From positions 16,600,089-16,664,088 of the forward strand of contig JAJEKV010000005.1 in the NCBI GenBank assembly GCA_021234155.1: a stretch of DNA of 64,000 nt, given 5' to 3'. This document shows, one piece after another, positions 23,422-34,217 of the stretch. Made by a program: the position numbers and the translations under genes. Source of the stretch: Isoetes taiwanensis (Eukaryota > Streptophyta > Lycopodiopsida > Isoetales > Isoetaceae). Numbering within the stretch: the stretch's first letter is position 1; the number at the start of each line of letters is the position of its first letter. Below the pieces are notes generated by a model. That model made no database searches. It had not been told where the DNA came from and saw only the letters and a program-made list of their open reading frames with translations.

Positions 23422-24193
23422 ATGGAGGAAATGCTTCCTCTATGTATTCCTTTTGGGGATCCTCCCCAGCTGTATCTGGAGCGGGAGGTAGTCCGAGAGA
23501 TGTTAGGCGGGGACACCCATGCTTATGATGTCCTGAAGGGGAAGCTCCGATGGGGTAAACACTTGCCAGTGGTCCAACATCAGGGGCGGCAATATCTGGA
23601 AGTTACTTTCGCCCTAGCCATCCTCATGGACCAATACGTTGAGGATGAAACTTTGCCTGTAGAAAAAGGCAAACTGCCAGAGTCTTCCGAGGAGGGGGAA
23701 GACGAGCACATAGGTATGGGCTTACTTTTGCCCGTTGGAAACGATTAGCGGAGGAGTTGCCATCAGCGCCCGTGAACAAGCTATAGGCTTGTCAGGATTA
23801 GACGGCCTCCCAGTTATCTATCACCAAGGGCAAGAGTACCTTCTCTTGGATGATATTATCTGGACGTATCACATGGTGGCCGGATTTCGACGCAAGCGCA
23901 AAGACCATGTACTTTATGAGCTTGCGGAGTACTGTATGGACGATTTTATTGACTTCACTTCTATTGAGCTTCCTCCAGAGGTGCAGCAGCTGCTCCAGTT
24001 CTGCCAGGAGACCATAGAGCCGGCAGAGACTCTATTACGTCTTCGGGACTTCGTGATGCAGGAGCCGGCCTCGCAGCCTTCACCAGATGCCTTCACGGCT
24101 ATGGGACCTCACGTCCCAAACATCAACATGGTTGAGGTCCCCTCCGACTCAGATGATGAGGGAGAGGATTTATATCATAATCCCGCAAGATAA
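23422..24193 (+). pseudogene. Leader ORF 2: two related domains separated by a frameshift
   Basis: The first part (ATG 23422 to 23748) contains LPVVQHQGRQYLEV. The second part (23735-24193, different frame) contains LPVIYHQGQEYLLLDD. The shared LPV-x2-HQG-x2-YL block suggests an internal domain duplication or two fused gene copies. Both parts end in acidic tails (SSEEGEDE, SDSDDEGED). The parts overlap by 14 nt, so a single indel near 23735 would fuse them. A pyrimidine-rich, acceptor-like tract (ccctcccttctag type, about 23290-23310) precedes the first part. No known family is recognised. Confidence 0.45.
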
Positions 24194-24350
24194 GAAGGAG
24201 GAGCAACAGAACTTAGGGAGGAAGAAGTCCCCATGGACTTGGATAAGGAAGTGGCTACATCCGAGACCCCGCAAGGGAAGGTCTTTGGGTAACCACCTCA
24301 CCCGCTTTTTTTTTTGTCGCCTTCCGGCCGGGGGCAAGTCCTTTTTATAG

Positions 24351-24673
24351 CCCGAGATCTAGGGCCAGAGGCTGAAGCTTCATGGTGGGCCCTCCGTGCT
24401 CTCTCTACACTGGCCGGCCACAAGAAGCTTCCCTATCGTACGTTTACTTATGTACTCGTGCGACGGGATCTTGCCCTGACGGCCTTGGGTCAGGATATTG
24501 CGCCTTGGATGAGCATGAAGCTCCTCACGGCAGCCCCATTGGCCGTTGCCTATCCACCGGAGGTTGCATCTATTGCGGCTGCCACAGTAGACCCTGGGGT
24601 AACTCTGCTGCGACACCGACCGCCTCCACCACCTCCTAGGGCCACAGATGAAGAGGGAGGACCTAGCTCCTAG
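24351..24673 (+). CDS. Leader ORF 3 of the Ty3 element, unknown
   Basis: After an acceptor-like tttttatag (24350) a frame reads ARDLGPEAEASWWALRALST, then TYVLVRRDLALTALGQD, and ends with a Pro run and EEGGPSS before TAG. It may be spliced to an upstream acidic stretch (PMDLDKEVATSE, about 24230-24290) that ends at a possible donor (ttgg-gtaacc). Function unknown. The tail composition resembles low-complexity C-termini. Confidence 0.35.
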
Positions 24674-24870
24674 ACTAATTGTGCTACGCATTTTTATATT
24701 ACGTGTGATTGTGAGATTTTGGATTGGCAAATGTCTTAGCCATGTTATAATATGATGTACCTTATTTCCTTACTAAATACAGTTACTGTTTTGATAAGTA
24801 TAAGTGAGTTGTTTTTTTTCATGACGTCCCCTTCAAAGTATTAGCATTTAGAATAGAGTGGAATTACAAA

Positions 24871-25242
24871 ATGTTCTATATTCATTCCAACTATCTTGCA
24901 GAAGAGACCCTTTGGGAATATGAGGAGAGGATTACCGACATGGTGAGGAGGGATGATCCCGGACCGCCAGAGCAGGACTATGGCCAGAGATATGGTGAAT
25001 ATCCAGAGTGGGATGAAGGCTATGAGATGGAACCACCGCCACTAGGAGAACCCTATGATCCTGACAAAGGGTTGGAGATAGTTAACATCCTTAGGGACAG
25101 AGCTTTCGAGGACCTGAAACTGACCCTGTGCCGTACCTGGGACTATTGGAGTATGAGCAGGCACGAGGCATTCGAGGACGCCAACGACCACCTTTGGCAA
25201 CTCTTCTATGCTCTGGCCCAACGTGGGAATACCAACCAGTGA
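24871..25242 (+). CDS. Leader ORF 4 of the Ty3 element, unknown acidic protein
   Basis: ATG 24871 opens 123 residues: MFYIHSNYLAEETLWEYEER, then a Pro/Glu/Tyr-rich part (EYPEWDEGYEMEPPPLGEPY), then a helical C-terminus (AFEDLKLTLCRTWDYW). The frame is intact. It is the last ORF before gag and is followed by AATAAA at 25470. No domain is recognised. The intact frame next to broken gag and protease is worth noting. Confidence 0.45.
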   Translation: MFYIHSNYLAEETLWEYEERITDMVRRDDPGPPEQDYGQRYGEYPEWDEGYEMEPPPLGEPYDPDKGLEIVNILRDRAFEDLKLTLCRTWDYWSMSRHEAFEDANDHLWQLFYALAQRGNTNQ

Positions 25243-25570
25243 TTGTCCAAGCCTGGGCACGCTATAAGCTCGTTAGAGCTGTACGGGAGAGTGTCCGTTA
25301 CGCGATCCTATACCCCTTCGCGAACCCCTAGGCTTGGTCTCTTCAGTTACATTTTCTTTGTTGCTGTTACGCTGTGTGCGAGTAGAACTTTAAAACTTCC
25401 ACTGTATTTTACCTCCTTTTGTACCAACCCATGTACCAATCAACTTGTTGTTGTACTCAACTTGAATGAAATAAAACATTAGTTTCTGTTTGTATATTAT
25501 CTTATCGCTATCAGCAAATGTTATCTCAAAGCAATTGTACATTACTGTAAATCTGCTTATACTTTCATGA

Positions 25571-26790
25571 ATGCTCGCTATAGACGGTGCACGTAACGCC
25601 GCCTGGCAAACACCCTCCAACGCCAGTAGGCTGACACCTGAACAGGAATTGATGTTAATGAAAAGGCAGCTCGGCGAATTACAGGCCTATGTATTGCATG
25701 CCAACCCACCGCAACAAACCCAGGAGGACGGACCGGAATTACCTCCGCAACCATTGAGTCCACCTGCACAACAGCCATCTCCCCCTGGAGCCAGTCCTGT
25801 ACCTGTACCAAGGAGGCCTCATGCTAAACGTCACCGAAGTTCCTCTAAGGACAGCGCCACTTCCTCACACTCAACCACTTCGGTGTCTTTTGGGTCATCG
25901 CTATCAGTCAGTGACCATGCGAAGCGTAAGGATAAGGAATACCGTAAAACCGTTGATACAGCCATAACTAGTATATGGAAGAACAGGAAATTGGCCCAGT
26001 TTGATGGGAAATCCAGAGGCGGCCTGAATGCAGAATCCTGGTTGGACGAAATGAAGGAATTTGGGAAGTCCTATGGAATGACGGAGAAAGATACAGGAAA
26101 GGTTGCCACCACCAACCTTACCGGAGCTGCCCGTATTTGGTGGAAGGGTTATGCCAGAGCTAAGCACACGGGCGGGGCAGTGCAAGTTCAAAAAGTTCGC
26201 TAAGGCTTTTAAATCGCATTACGTGCCTCATGCGCACAAATGCCAACAGATCCAGACCTTTTACAGGTTAGAGCAGAAGGGCATGTCCGTTCAGGCCTAC
26301 ACTGATGAATTCATGTGCCTGAGGTTGTATGTACCAGGGATGAATGAGAAGAGGGCGGTAGAGCGGCTACATTGAAGGGTTGGCCCCATCCATTAAACGA
26401 ATGGTCAAGGCCATAGACCCAAAAATCGATAGCGTAAGCGAGGGCTAAGGCATTAAGCCTCGAAGAAGACACACCAAGGAACCAGTATCCACGACCTGCT
26501 CCTTACTCGCAGCCACGACCGTCCACACCATATAAACCCCGCTCACCCAACCAGGGGCCTCTCAATGAGAACTCCTACGGTCGCCAGAAAAAAGAAAGTC
26601 ACCTTCAACATGCCCGACAAACCCACCAATGTTGGCAAGGAAGTTCGAATCTCTTACCCATTCCCAAAGAGGCCCGAGATCAGCTACGTAAGGATAAGGC
26701 ATGTTCTGACGGTGTATGCGACCCGCCATTATGTGCGTAATTGCCCTTATGTCACGCAGACGCCTAACCGCCATGGCTGACCTCGATTGG
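25571..26790 (+). pseudogene. gag of the Ty3 element, frameshifted
   Basis: gag proteins form the virus-like particle. ATG 25571 opens a coiled-coil-like start (EQELMLMKRQLGELQAYV), a Pro-rich linker, a basic patch (RRPHAKRHR), and then the retrotransposon gag domain (WLDEMKEFGKSYG, ARIWWKGYARA). Near 26185 the frame shifts and continues as FAKAFKSHYVPHAHKC and MSVQAYTDEFMCLRL. A CCHC zinc knuckle should follow at about 26690-26760, but only its right half (HYVRNCP) is readable. At least two indels are needed to explain the breaks. Confidence 0.85.
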
Positions 26791-26899
26791 GAAGATCCGA
26801 GTCCAATGCGCTTTCCGAGGGCCCAGGCTCCCGAGTACATTCACGGTCGTCTCATATTCTTGCCACCATTGAAATCGGGTAACGCTGAAAAGTCGATAT

Positions 26900-27572
26900 A
26901 CATTTATTTCTACAATAGGCCAAGTAGACAGTAAGCCTTTCATAATTTTGATGGATGGGTAGTACGCATAATTTTGCTTCTCCTAGAATGGCCCAGGTAT
27001 TGCAGCTTGAAACGTTGAGATCCCGACCTAAGCCAGTCACGTTAGCCAGTGGTAAGATCAGACACACTCATGGCCGCCGCATTAACCTTAAGATGCAGTT
27101 GCCAGGTGCACCAGTTGCCTTGGGTGCCGAGTTAATGGACATTGGCAAATATGATCTTATTGTTGGTATGGAGTTTTTGGCATCTGCGAAGGCCAACATA
27201 GACTGCGAGAAACGAGAGGTTACCTTCAACGCCGCTAATGGAGCACGCGTGACGATAAAAGGTGATCCATTCCACTCTGTTATGCAGTCTATGTCAATCA
27301 AGCAGTTAGAAAAAGCTATACGCAGAGATGAACTCCTTTGCCTCATTACACTTGCCTCCATTGAGTCTGACACCAAGCAGAAGCAAGTAATAGACACCTT
27401 GCCACAAGACATTGCCACCCTTCTTCGAGAATTTAGCGATCTTTTTCCAGATGAGATCCACAAGCTTCCTCCTTTCAGAGGGGTAGAATGTGAGATAGCT
27501 CTAGAACCAGGTACTAAGCCTACCAAAGAAGGCCCCCGCACCAATGAGTCCTCCAGAGTTGGCAGAGCTTAA
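26900..27572 (+). pseudogene. Aspartic protease region of the Ty3 element
   Basis: The protease cleaves Gag-Pol. The frame from 26955 reads HNFASPRMAQVLQLE, then the hydrophobic block DLIVGMEFLA, followed by the linker to RT (LPQDIATLLREFSDLFPDE). The catalytic D-S/T-G box expected just before HNF is broken by a small deletion (about 26950), where a stop appears. The frame then runs to 27572, where a 1-nt shift separates it from the RT start. Confidence 0.75.
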
Positions 27573-29718
27573 GAAACAACTTCAAGAGTTACTAAACCTA
27601 GGTTTTATTCGGCCTAGTGTTTCACCATTTGGCGCTCCTATTCTTTTTGTCAAGAAGAAAGATGGCTCCTTGAGGATGTGTATTGATTATAGGCAGCTCA
27701 ATAAGCATATCATCAAGAATCGCTATGCTTTGCCTAGGGCAGATGATCTCATGGACCAGTTACAAGGAGCCAAATATTTCTCAAAGATTGATTTACGCTC
27801 CGGGTACCATCAAATAAGGATAAAGGAGGAGGACATTCATAAGTCTGCTTTTCGCACCAGATATGGGCATTATGAGTTCACCGTCATGCCTTTTGGGTTA
27901 ACCAATGCCCCTGCAACGTTCATGCGGTTGATGAATGACATCTTCCGCCAATACTTAGATGACTTTGTTGTTATTTTCTTTGACGACATTCTCATCTATA
28001 GTAAAACCTTGCAGCAACATGAACAACATCTTCGATTGGCTTTGCAGAAGCTAAGGCGTCATCAGCTCTTCGCCAAGTTCTCTAAATGCAAGTTTGCCAC
28101 TCCCAAGGTCGACTATTTGGGGCATATTATTTCAGCAGAGGGAATTGCTACCGATCCAGCCAAGATAGAAGCAGTAAAGGGTTGGCCTATTCCAGGTAAT
28201 GTTTCAGAAGTCCGGAGTTTCTTGGGACTCGCAGGATATTATCGGAAATTTGTTAAGGATTTTGCAACAATTGCCGCACCTCTTACTAATCTCACAAAGC
28301 ATGAGAAAGTGAAGGATTGGATGGAACATTGGAAAGCAAAAGTCCAAGTCGGCTTTCAGAAGCTCAAGGATGCTTTAACATCTGCACCGGTCCTCACTTT
28401 GCCCGATCCTGAAAAGGATAAATTAGTGGCCACGGATGCTAGTAAGATAGCTACCGGTGGAGTGCTAATGCAGGAGGGGAGAGTTGTTGCCTACGATTCA
28501 AAGAAGATGAATGACGCAGAACAGCGATACCCTACCCATGATCAGGAGTTGCTGGCAGTTGTCCGCGCTCTCCGTATTTGGAGACACTACCTTCTCGGTA
28601 GAAAATTTCAGCTAGATACGGATCATCAGAGTCTCCGCTATCTATCCACCCAACCAAATCTCAATCTCCGTCAGAGAAGATGGATGGAATTCCTCAAGGA
28701 ATACGACTTCGAGATTATGTACAAGCCAGGGAAGCACAATGTGGTTGCGGATGCCTTGTCACGTCATCCTTTGATAACCCGAACCCATTGTAACGCTATT
28801 TCCACACTCACCATCGAGTTTGGGAAACAGATAGAACAGACCCTGGCCACAGATCCCGAATTTTGTGATGTTTGGGGAAGTTTGGGTAAAGAAGCACGTA
28901 CAGATAAAGAACGTGAAGCTTTCCGTTCATATAAGAGAGAGGGCAACTTATTATATCATAAGGATAAGTTGTGTGTTCCTGAGACTTCAGGGGTGCGCAA
29001 GTTAATTCTCCATGACACACACAACAGCCCTATAGCGGGACATGCGGGTTTTATGAAAACTTACTTTAAGATCCGCTCCAGCTATTTTTGGCCTTCGATG
29101 AAGAAGGATATTGCTAGATACATCAAGCAGTGTCAGGTGTGTCAACAAACTAAGGCTGAGCAATTAAGAGTTCCAGGAGAGTTACAACCTTTGGATGTGC
29201 CCAACGCCAAGTGGGAAGTGATAACCATGGACTTCATTGTGGGCCTTCCACGTACTCTCCGTGGATATGATGCATTAATGGTAGTGGTCGACAAATTGTC
29301 AAAGATGGCTCATTTCTTGCCATGTCGAACCACGGACACCGCCTTCGACACCGCCTTGCTATTTGCAAAAGAGATTTTCAGGTTGCACGGGATGCCAAGA
29401 GTAATTGTATCAGACAGAGATCCTAAATTTGTAAGTGCCTTCTGGAAGGACTTCTTCGCCACCATCCAAACCAAGCTTGCTATGAGTACAGCTTACCATC
29501 CTCAGACAGATGGTCAGACAGAACGTGTCAATCGTATTATCGAAGATATGCTACGAAGCTATGTATGGAGTAAACAGTCACAATGGGCGGATTATATTTA
29601 TTTGGTAGAGTTCGCCTATAACAGTACGAAGCAGGAGTCTTCCAGGATGTCTCCCTTCATGATAAATTATGGCTATCAATGTCTTACTCCAGACACATGG
29701 CATAAACCCTGTTTCTAA
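27544..29718 (+). CDS. pol of the Ty3 element: RT, RNase H and integrase core
   Basis: A 724-residue open frame. RT: Asp83 in [10 protein letters not shown] and FFDD at 145-148 (catalytic). RNase H: Asp298 (TDAS), Glu335 (QELLAV), Asp360 and Asp403 (VADALSR). Integrase: zinc-binding H490/H500 and C530/C533, then the DDE triad Asp563 (MDFIVG), Asp624 (SDRD) and Glu660 (TDGQTE), with exactly 35 residues between the last two. The order RT-RNase H-integrase is that of Ty3/gypsy. FFDD rather than YVDD or FIDD is within known variation. The frame starts with ATG but normally continues from protease, and it ends prematurely at 29718 by frameshift. All catalytic residues are present. Confidence 0.95.
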   Translation: MSPPELAELKKQLQELLNLGFIRPSVSPFGAPILFVKKKDGSLRMCIDYRQLNKHIIKNRYALPRADDLMDQLQGAKYFSKIDLRSGYHQIRIKEEDIHKSAFRTRYGHYEFTVMPFGLTNAPATFMRLMNDIFRQYLDDFVVIFFDDILIYSKTLQQHEQHLRLALQKLRRHQLFAKFSKCKFATPKVDYLGHIISAEGIATDPAKIEAVKGWPIPGNVSEVRSFLGLAGYYRKFVKDFATIAAPLTNLTKHEKVKDWMEHWKAKVQVGFQKLKDALTSAPVLTLPDPEKDKLVATDASKIATGGVLMQEGRVVAYDSKKMNDAEQRYPTHDQELLAVVRALRIWRHYLLGRKFQLDTDHQSLRYLSTQPNLNLRQRRWMEFLKEYDFEIMYKPGKHNVVADALSRHPLITRTHCNAISTLTIEFGKQIEQTLATDPEFCDVWGSLGKEARTDKEREAFRSYKREGNLLYHKDKLCVPETSGVRKLILHDTHNSPIAGHAGFMKTYFKIRSSYFWPSMKKDIARYIKQCQVCQQTKAEQLRVPGELQPLDVPNAKWEVITMDFIVGLPRTLRGYDALMVVVDKLSKMAHFLPCRTTDTAFDTALLFAKEIFRLHGMPRVIVSDRDPKFVSAFWKDFFATIQTKLAMSTAYHPQTDGQTERVNRIIEDMLRSYVWSKQSQWADYIYLVEFAYNSTKQESSRMSPFMINYGYQCLTPDTWHKPCF

Positions 29719-30724
29719 AGTGGAGGTCTCTCAACAACTCCTTTTAGAAATGCAGGCCTTGGTTGAAGAAGTTCGTGGTTATTTATTGGCAGCGCGCAGT
29801 CGTCAGAAAAGTCTAGCGGATAAACACCGAACCCCACGAGTCTTCCAGGTGGGCGAATCAGTTTGGCTTAAGATCAAAGTAAAACAAGCCAAGCTTAAAA
29901 TTGGTAACTGTAAGAAGTTGGCACCCAGATGGGCTGGGCCGTTCAAGATTACTGAACGTGTTGGAGAACAGGCATATCGCTTAGACTTGCCGCCCCGCTT
30001 GAAGATCCACAAGGTCTTTCACGTGAGTCCCCGGGGGATGCACCTATTGTATAAGGGGTATGCCACCTGCGTGCAAGGGGTCGACAAAAACCCCTTTGTA
30101 TACATGTTTGAATTTTTTCAAAAACCCCCTTTCCAGCCACATACAGTGCCAAAATTGCCCTAAAAATCTCAAAAAGCTACCCCTAGGTACGAGTATATGT
30201 ACGGTTTAAGTGGAAAATAAACCCTTTCGGGTCACTCACATGGTTTGTACGGCCAAATCTATGTGAACCCCCCTTGCGTGAGTCTTCTGAAACAACACAC
30301 CCCTGATCCAGAGGAGGTTTTGGATACCCCAACCCTCCTAGAAATGACCGAAGAGCAGCTGGAAATAGTGCCTGAAGCTCTTCTTGATCGAGCTTACAAA
30401 CAGACCAGAAGGACTCAAATGTTACAATACCTGGTCAAGTGGAAGCACTTACCAGTTGAGGATGCCACATGGGTGATGAAGATAGACCTTGAGAAGCACT
30501 ATCCGGACTTCATGCGGGAATCTCAGGGCCGCACCATCAACGATGCTATCAACCCCGCTCCCGGCGGTAAGCTTGAAGGCTCGTTTTGCCGAGAATCATG
30601 CTCTAGAGGGGTAGATGCATCGTATCTTATAATAATAACCGATGATGAGATCACCTTTGTGTTCTCTAGGACGTGGTGTATTGTTGATGTTGACATGACC
30701 GCGCATTGCTTGGAAAGCATCTAG
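29669..30724 (+). pseudogene. Integrase C-terminus and chromodomain-like module, interrupted
   Basis: After a frameshift near 29700 the frame reads [19 protein letters not shown], then the GPF-type part WLKIKVKQAKLKIG with APRWAGPFKI, and KIHKVFHVS. There a 247-bp element (30030-30276) interrupts it. The frame resumes with LLKQHTPDPEE and the chromo-like part LDRAYKQTRR, YLVKWKHLPVEDATW and LEKHYPDF. Chromodomain-like tails of chromovirus integrases bind histone marks and steer insertion. Excising one copy of the 8-bp duplication and the insert restores an uninterrupted frame at the junction. The ORF ends at 30724. Confidence 0.8.
30030..30276. mobile_element. 247-bp non-autonomous element nested in the integrase gene, 8-bp target duplication
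   Basis: The insert is flanked by cgtgagtc at 30022-30029 and 30277-30284. Its ends are imperfect inverted repeats (cccgggggatgcac against caaggggggttcac read from the other end). It is rich in short C and G runs. An 8-bp duplication and short inverted ends suit a hAT-type MITE, although the ends are weak. It must have inserted after the Ty3 element was formed. Confidence 0.65.
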
Positions 30725-31183
30725 TGCATACACTGCGTTCATCTCGGCTATACGGGGAACTAAACCATTCCTTATGCCGCAATGAATTGCAAGCCATAGA
30801 CATGATAGGTTCCCTTGTAGATAAATTTTCTTTTAGTTATAGGGGGTGGTCCCTTCAACCACAATCTAATTATATTATTGATATACTGGTATATTGACAT
30901 GTGCAGGCCAGTGAGCAGATCGTGACCTGCCATGTATAGAGGGTTGCTGATGACCCAAGCTTTCTCGCATTCGTTTTTGTTTACATGTGTCACTTTTGTT
31001 ATCCATGATGTTTTCAAAACAGACTTTCCTCTGATGATAACTTTGTATAAGGCACTTTGGTGCTTGCACCTTGATATTTTCAACTTCAATGTATTACTGT
31101 CCGAATATAATTAATGTTATATTCTTAACGTTAGTCTGATATTTTTCTAATTGAGTTCTTTACGTATATGTATCCGATTAACT
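30725..31183 (+). other. 3' untranslated region of the Ty3 element
   Basis: AT-rich sequence between the chromodomain-like ORF and the polypurine tract. No further coding domain is recognised. The two small ORFs that overlap here are on opposite strands and low-complexity. Confidence 0.6.
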
Positions 31184-31196
31184 AAGGAGGGGAGAA
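31184..31196 (+). other. Polypurine tract
   Basis: aaggaggggagaa lies immediately before TGTGACG of the 3' LTR. It primes plus-strand synthesis in LTR retrotransposons. Confidence 0.9.
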
Positions 31197-32850
31197 TGTG
31201 ACGTTCCACGTATTTCTACGGTCTACGTCACGTATTTATACGGGACACGTACAAATACACCGACACGTCACCCATTAAAGGTACACCACTAGGGGGTCCT
31301 ATAACCTAAGGGGGTTACTCTAAAAGGGATTAAATTAGCTATGCTAATTTAACACATTAAAGATAATAACCTATAACTTAGGAAATTAAGGACTAAATAG
31401 GATTAATTAGACTAATTACTGTTTTTGGAAGGCGCCACCTGCCCCAATCGATTGGCCAGCATGGGGATTTCCAAATTAGGCTGTCAACCTGATCCCTATC
31501 CCTGTGTTGACTCCCTCAATTCGGCCAAAGAAGGAGCAGGAGCTGAGCGCCATCATACCTATCAGAGCGCCACCATACCAAGTAGAACCTGTGAAGCAGA
31601 AGCTGAACCCTCAACACCCAAGAGATGGAAGCACCCCATGGTAACGAGTCCAGCCAGAACTCAGGTGGGTGGCTAGGATAGCCGTGAATTCTAGATAATG
31701 CCCCTATTGGGCCTTGGTTGTGTTCGTTTCTCTGTTCTCTTTGTGTTTCAATCATAGGAACTAACCCTTGGTTGTAAAGGTAAGTTCTCTTTATATTTGA
31801 TTCTGGTTTTTGCTCTGAAAGGATGGATTGTTAGCTCTTTGTCTAGTCTTACTCTGAAATGGGGGAATTACGGGGGGTAGAGACCTCTGAGCCCTGTATT
31901 GTAGTATGCTCCTAGATAGCACCCTGTAGAGTCCCATTAATTGCGGCCTGTGCACAAGAGCCCACCGGGTCCTAGATGCTATGGACTGGCTTAGCACCAG
32001 ACAAGGAACACAGTGGTGAAGTGGGGGTGGGGTCTTGCACGAACATAAAAGGCTCCTGAGACTCCTACAGTGGGCTAGGCCTAATAGCCGGCCAGCGAGC
32101 TAGGCGCGAGCCAGGCCGGGTATGGGTCTGACACTCCCTGGGTACAGAGGTGTGACCCGCATGGGGCATCCTGTACTTTGAGTAGATTTAGGGTGAGTAA
32201 GTCGGGTACGGATGCGGGAGTCGCTGATGCGGCACGTATCCTCTAGCTCACCCATGGAACCACTGTGATTCTGGAAGGGGACGCTTCCCCGACCTGCCTC
32301 ATCGGACCAGGAGTCATGAACCTGGAGTAGGCTCAAAGGGTGATACCTTGAACCTGCGTCTCCGGAAGGCTATAGCGAAGCCATAGCGTGAATTGACCCA
32401 TCTGCAAAGTGTGCACAGGAGGGGCGGATGGAGTGGACAACCCTAGCCGATGTTCTATGCCAGCCAACGCCATGCCCAGACTCGGTCTGCTGATCTCTTG
32501 AGGCCCAACCGTCAGTCGTTCCTCACTGGAGTCTGAGCCGGGGTAGAACCTGGGGTTCGGGTGCTTTCCTAGTGCTAGATGCATATTCTTTGCCGTTGGT
32601 ATTGGGATGGATGAGCCACCCTTCGTGGTGGTTGATATTATATGATTTATGCTGTGTGCTAACCTCCGCGACGTAGGAGTCCCATTGAAGGCGTGGGTCG
32701 AATGACCCCTTCGTGTCCTTCTTTCGGGCACCATATTATGGGTGGCCGGAATAGACAGAGAGCCCTGCTCATGGTGAGATGATCGCCATGGGAGGGGAAA
32801 GTCCCCGTATGTATACGGCCGAGGGTCGTATATATTCAGGGAGCGTCACA
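31197..32850 (+). repeat. 3' LTR
   Basis: Length is 1654 bp, from TGTGACG to CGTCACA. Compared with the 5' LTR it lacks a 13-bp stretch after gctaacc (near 32670) and differs by clusters of small indels in the GC-rich middle. The first ~650 bp differ at only a few single bases, such as 31711 or so (gataat for gataac). Confidence 0.95.
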
Positions 32851-33484
32851 AGTTTCGGCTCCAATCTCCAGTCCGGTTGAACCGCAGCCGAGCACCAGTC
32901 CGGCTGGAGCACCAGTCTTGCAACCCCTGGAGTACTTGGATCAAGTAATGATGATGGCAGCAGAGCGCAGGGCAATGATAGATCTGGGCTCTGGGGCCCT
33001 TGCAATCGCACGGAGGCTGGCCCTCTTATCTAATCACTTCGAGAATGCAGTACATGCATTGATCGAGAGTGAATCTCGATCCGTCCGCTTCGAGATTCAA
33101 AATGAGGAGCTGCGTTTCTTAGTGGTTAGCCTCTATGCACGGATGCCCCAACACGAACCACTACCACAAAGCGGTATAATGATGCAATGGAGATGGCTCA
33201 ACCAATGGAACCACTACCGCAGGCAGATACGATGCATTGGAGGTTCAACCAATGGAGCAGGAGGTGGAGGGGAGGAGGAGGTGGAGCGGGAGGTGGAGGT
33301 GGAGCAAGGGGGAGGTGGAGCTAGAGCCCGGGTATTTTTGCTTTGGGTTTTACCCGATTTCACTATGCCCAGCTATGGAAATGGGAGATCGATAGCCCAG
33401 CCTACTCAAGGGACCGGGCTTGAAACAAAAGGTCCGGGATTTTGTCTGGTTTATCCAGTTTATCCAGATTATATACAATTGTAA

Positions 33485-33553
33485 ACTTTTTCCAATGAAT
33501 ACAACAAATTTTGTCTACTTCTATATTTCTACAATGTAATACATGTTACATAC
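33485..33553. other. Short convergent intergenic segment
   Basis: AT-rich sequence between the plus-strand ORF stop and the minus-strand exon. The donor of the minus exon (gtatgt, 33548-33553 reversed) marks its right edge. Confidence 0.4.
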
Positions 33554-33797
33554 CTTTTTTAAGCGGTTTCTTGGCCATGCAACAAATGTTCCAACACTTT
33601 CTCCAACCGTATCCCCACCGGGGTGTCTGTGAGGTAAAGCTTCATCCATAGCGCAGCAGTTAATCACTGTAACTCGGACATACTTATCCCCGAGCGGAAT
33701 TCCATGACAGTTTACAGTCGGATCGATGGAGTCGATCTTGCATAATCCTACTTTCCTTTTCTGATTTGTAGTTAACATGAAACATTCATCTTCGACA
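33554..33797 (-). pseudogene. Exon resembling the plant DUF8039 domain
   Basis: On the minus strand an acceptor (ttttctgcag) is followed by a 244-nt open exon ending at AAAAAAG-gtatgt, a good donor. The encoded residues include NCHGIPLGDKYVRVTVI, then DEALPH and GDTVGESVGTFVAWPRN. This pattern (HG-x-PL...VRV-x-V...LP...VG-x-x-VG-x-x-VAWP) fits the DUF8039 domain found in plant transposase-related and uncharacterised proteins. I rely on memory of the family, so it needs a profile check. No other exon on this strand could be linked. Confidence 0.5.
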
Positions 33798-34215
33798 CTG
33801 CAGAAAATTGCTATTCAGACACCTACTATTGGAAATTAATGTTCAAGCTATTGGAATGAGATGAGTACCAGAATTCTGTAGCCATTCTTGAGAAGCTGAT
33901 TTGAGTTCTCGAAATCACAGGCGCTATGGAAACTCTGGCGGTCGGGAAAATTCGAATTAGAAGAAAGATTAGGTTAACTACGTTTAGGCGGGATAAATTT
34001 GGCGGGATACTTTTTGGGTAGATTGGTTTTTAAAAACTTAATGAAAGAAGTCGTCATTATTATTTGTATGTGTCAAGAATATTTCGAAACTGCATTTTGT
34101 GTTTTCTTGAAATTCAAATTTCTCTATTTCTCGTACAGGTAGAAAAAGCTATTTCTTCGAGCAGCTCGAGCGCGTATCCAAGCGACATTCCGACTCTGTT
34201 ACTAGGCGACTCTGG
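33798..34215. other. Spacer with repeated ggcggga and a possible 5' leader
   Basis: It holds ggcgggataaatttggcgggata (33988-34010). An acceptor-like tctcgtacag at about 34138 precedes a leader running to the ATG at 34218. No coding potential is visible. Confidence 0.35.
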
Positions 34216-34217
34216 AG

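Larger units (their letters stand above)
19466..32850 (+). mobile_element. Ty3/gypsy LTR retrotransposon, chromovirus type, 13,385 bp
   Basis: Both LTRs begin TGTGACG. The 3' LTR ends CGTCACA and the 5' LTR CATCACA. The element is flanked by the 5-bp direct duplication agttt (19461-19465 and 32851-32855). In order it has: 5' LTR, initiator Met-tRNA primer-binding site, a 4.4 kb leader with several ORFs including a histone H3-like one, gag, protease, RT, RNase H, integrase, a chromodomain-like C-terminus, a polypurine tract and the 3' LTR. Integrase after RNase H and the C-terminal chromo-like module place it among chromoviruses. Several frameshifts and a nested 247-bp element make it non-autonomous. 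Confidence 0.95.
19378..33484 (+). pseudogene. 238-codon ORF of unknown function split by the Ty3/gypsy element
   Basis: The left part (19378-19465) encodes an N-terminus beginning MPSYINHPVGDEDALELH. The right part (32856-33484) continues after the element. With one copy of the 5-bp target duplication removed, the two parts join exactly in frame (88 + 629 nt = 239 codons including TAA). The joined product would have a Pro/Ser-rich linker, then a helical region (EYLDQVMMMAAERR, then RLALLSNHFENAVHAL), and a Gly/Glu-rich stretch. I do not recognise the family. The last 60 or so residues may be read-through of an intron or UTR, since a GT donor-like site (cccgg-gtattt) precedes them. The possible acceptor before 19378 suggests this is an internal or second exon. 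Confidence 0.6.

Noticed and set aside
27068-27544. 158-codon minus ORF
   Set aside because: It is antisense to the protease-RT linker of the Ty3 element, with no domain.
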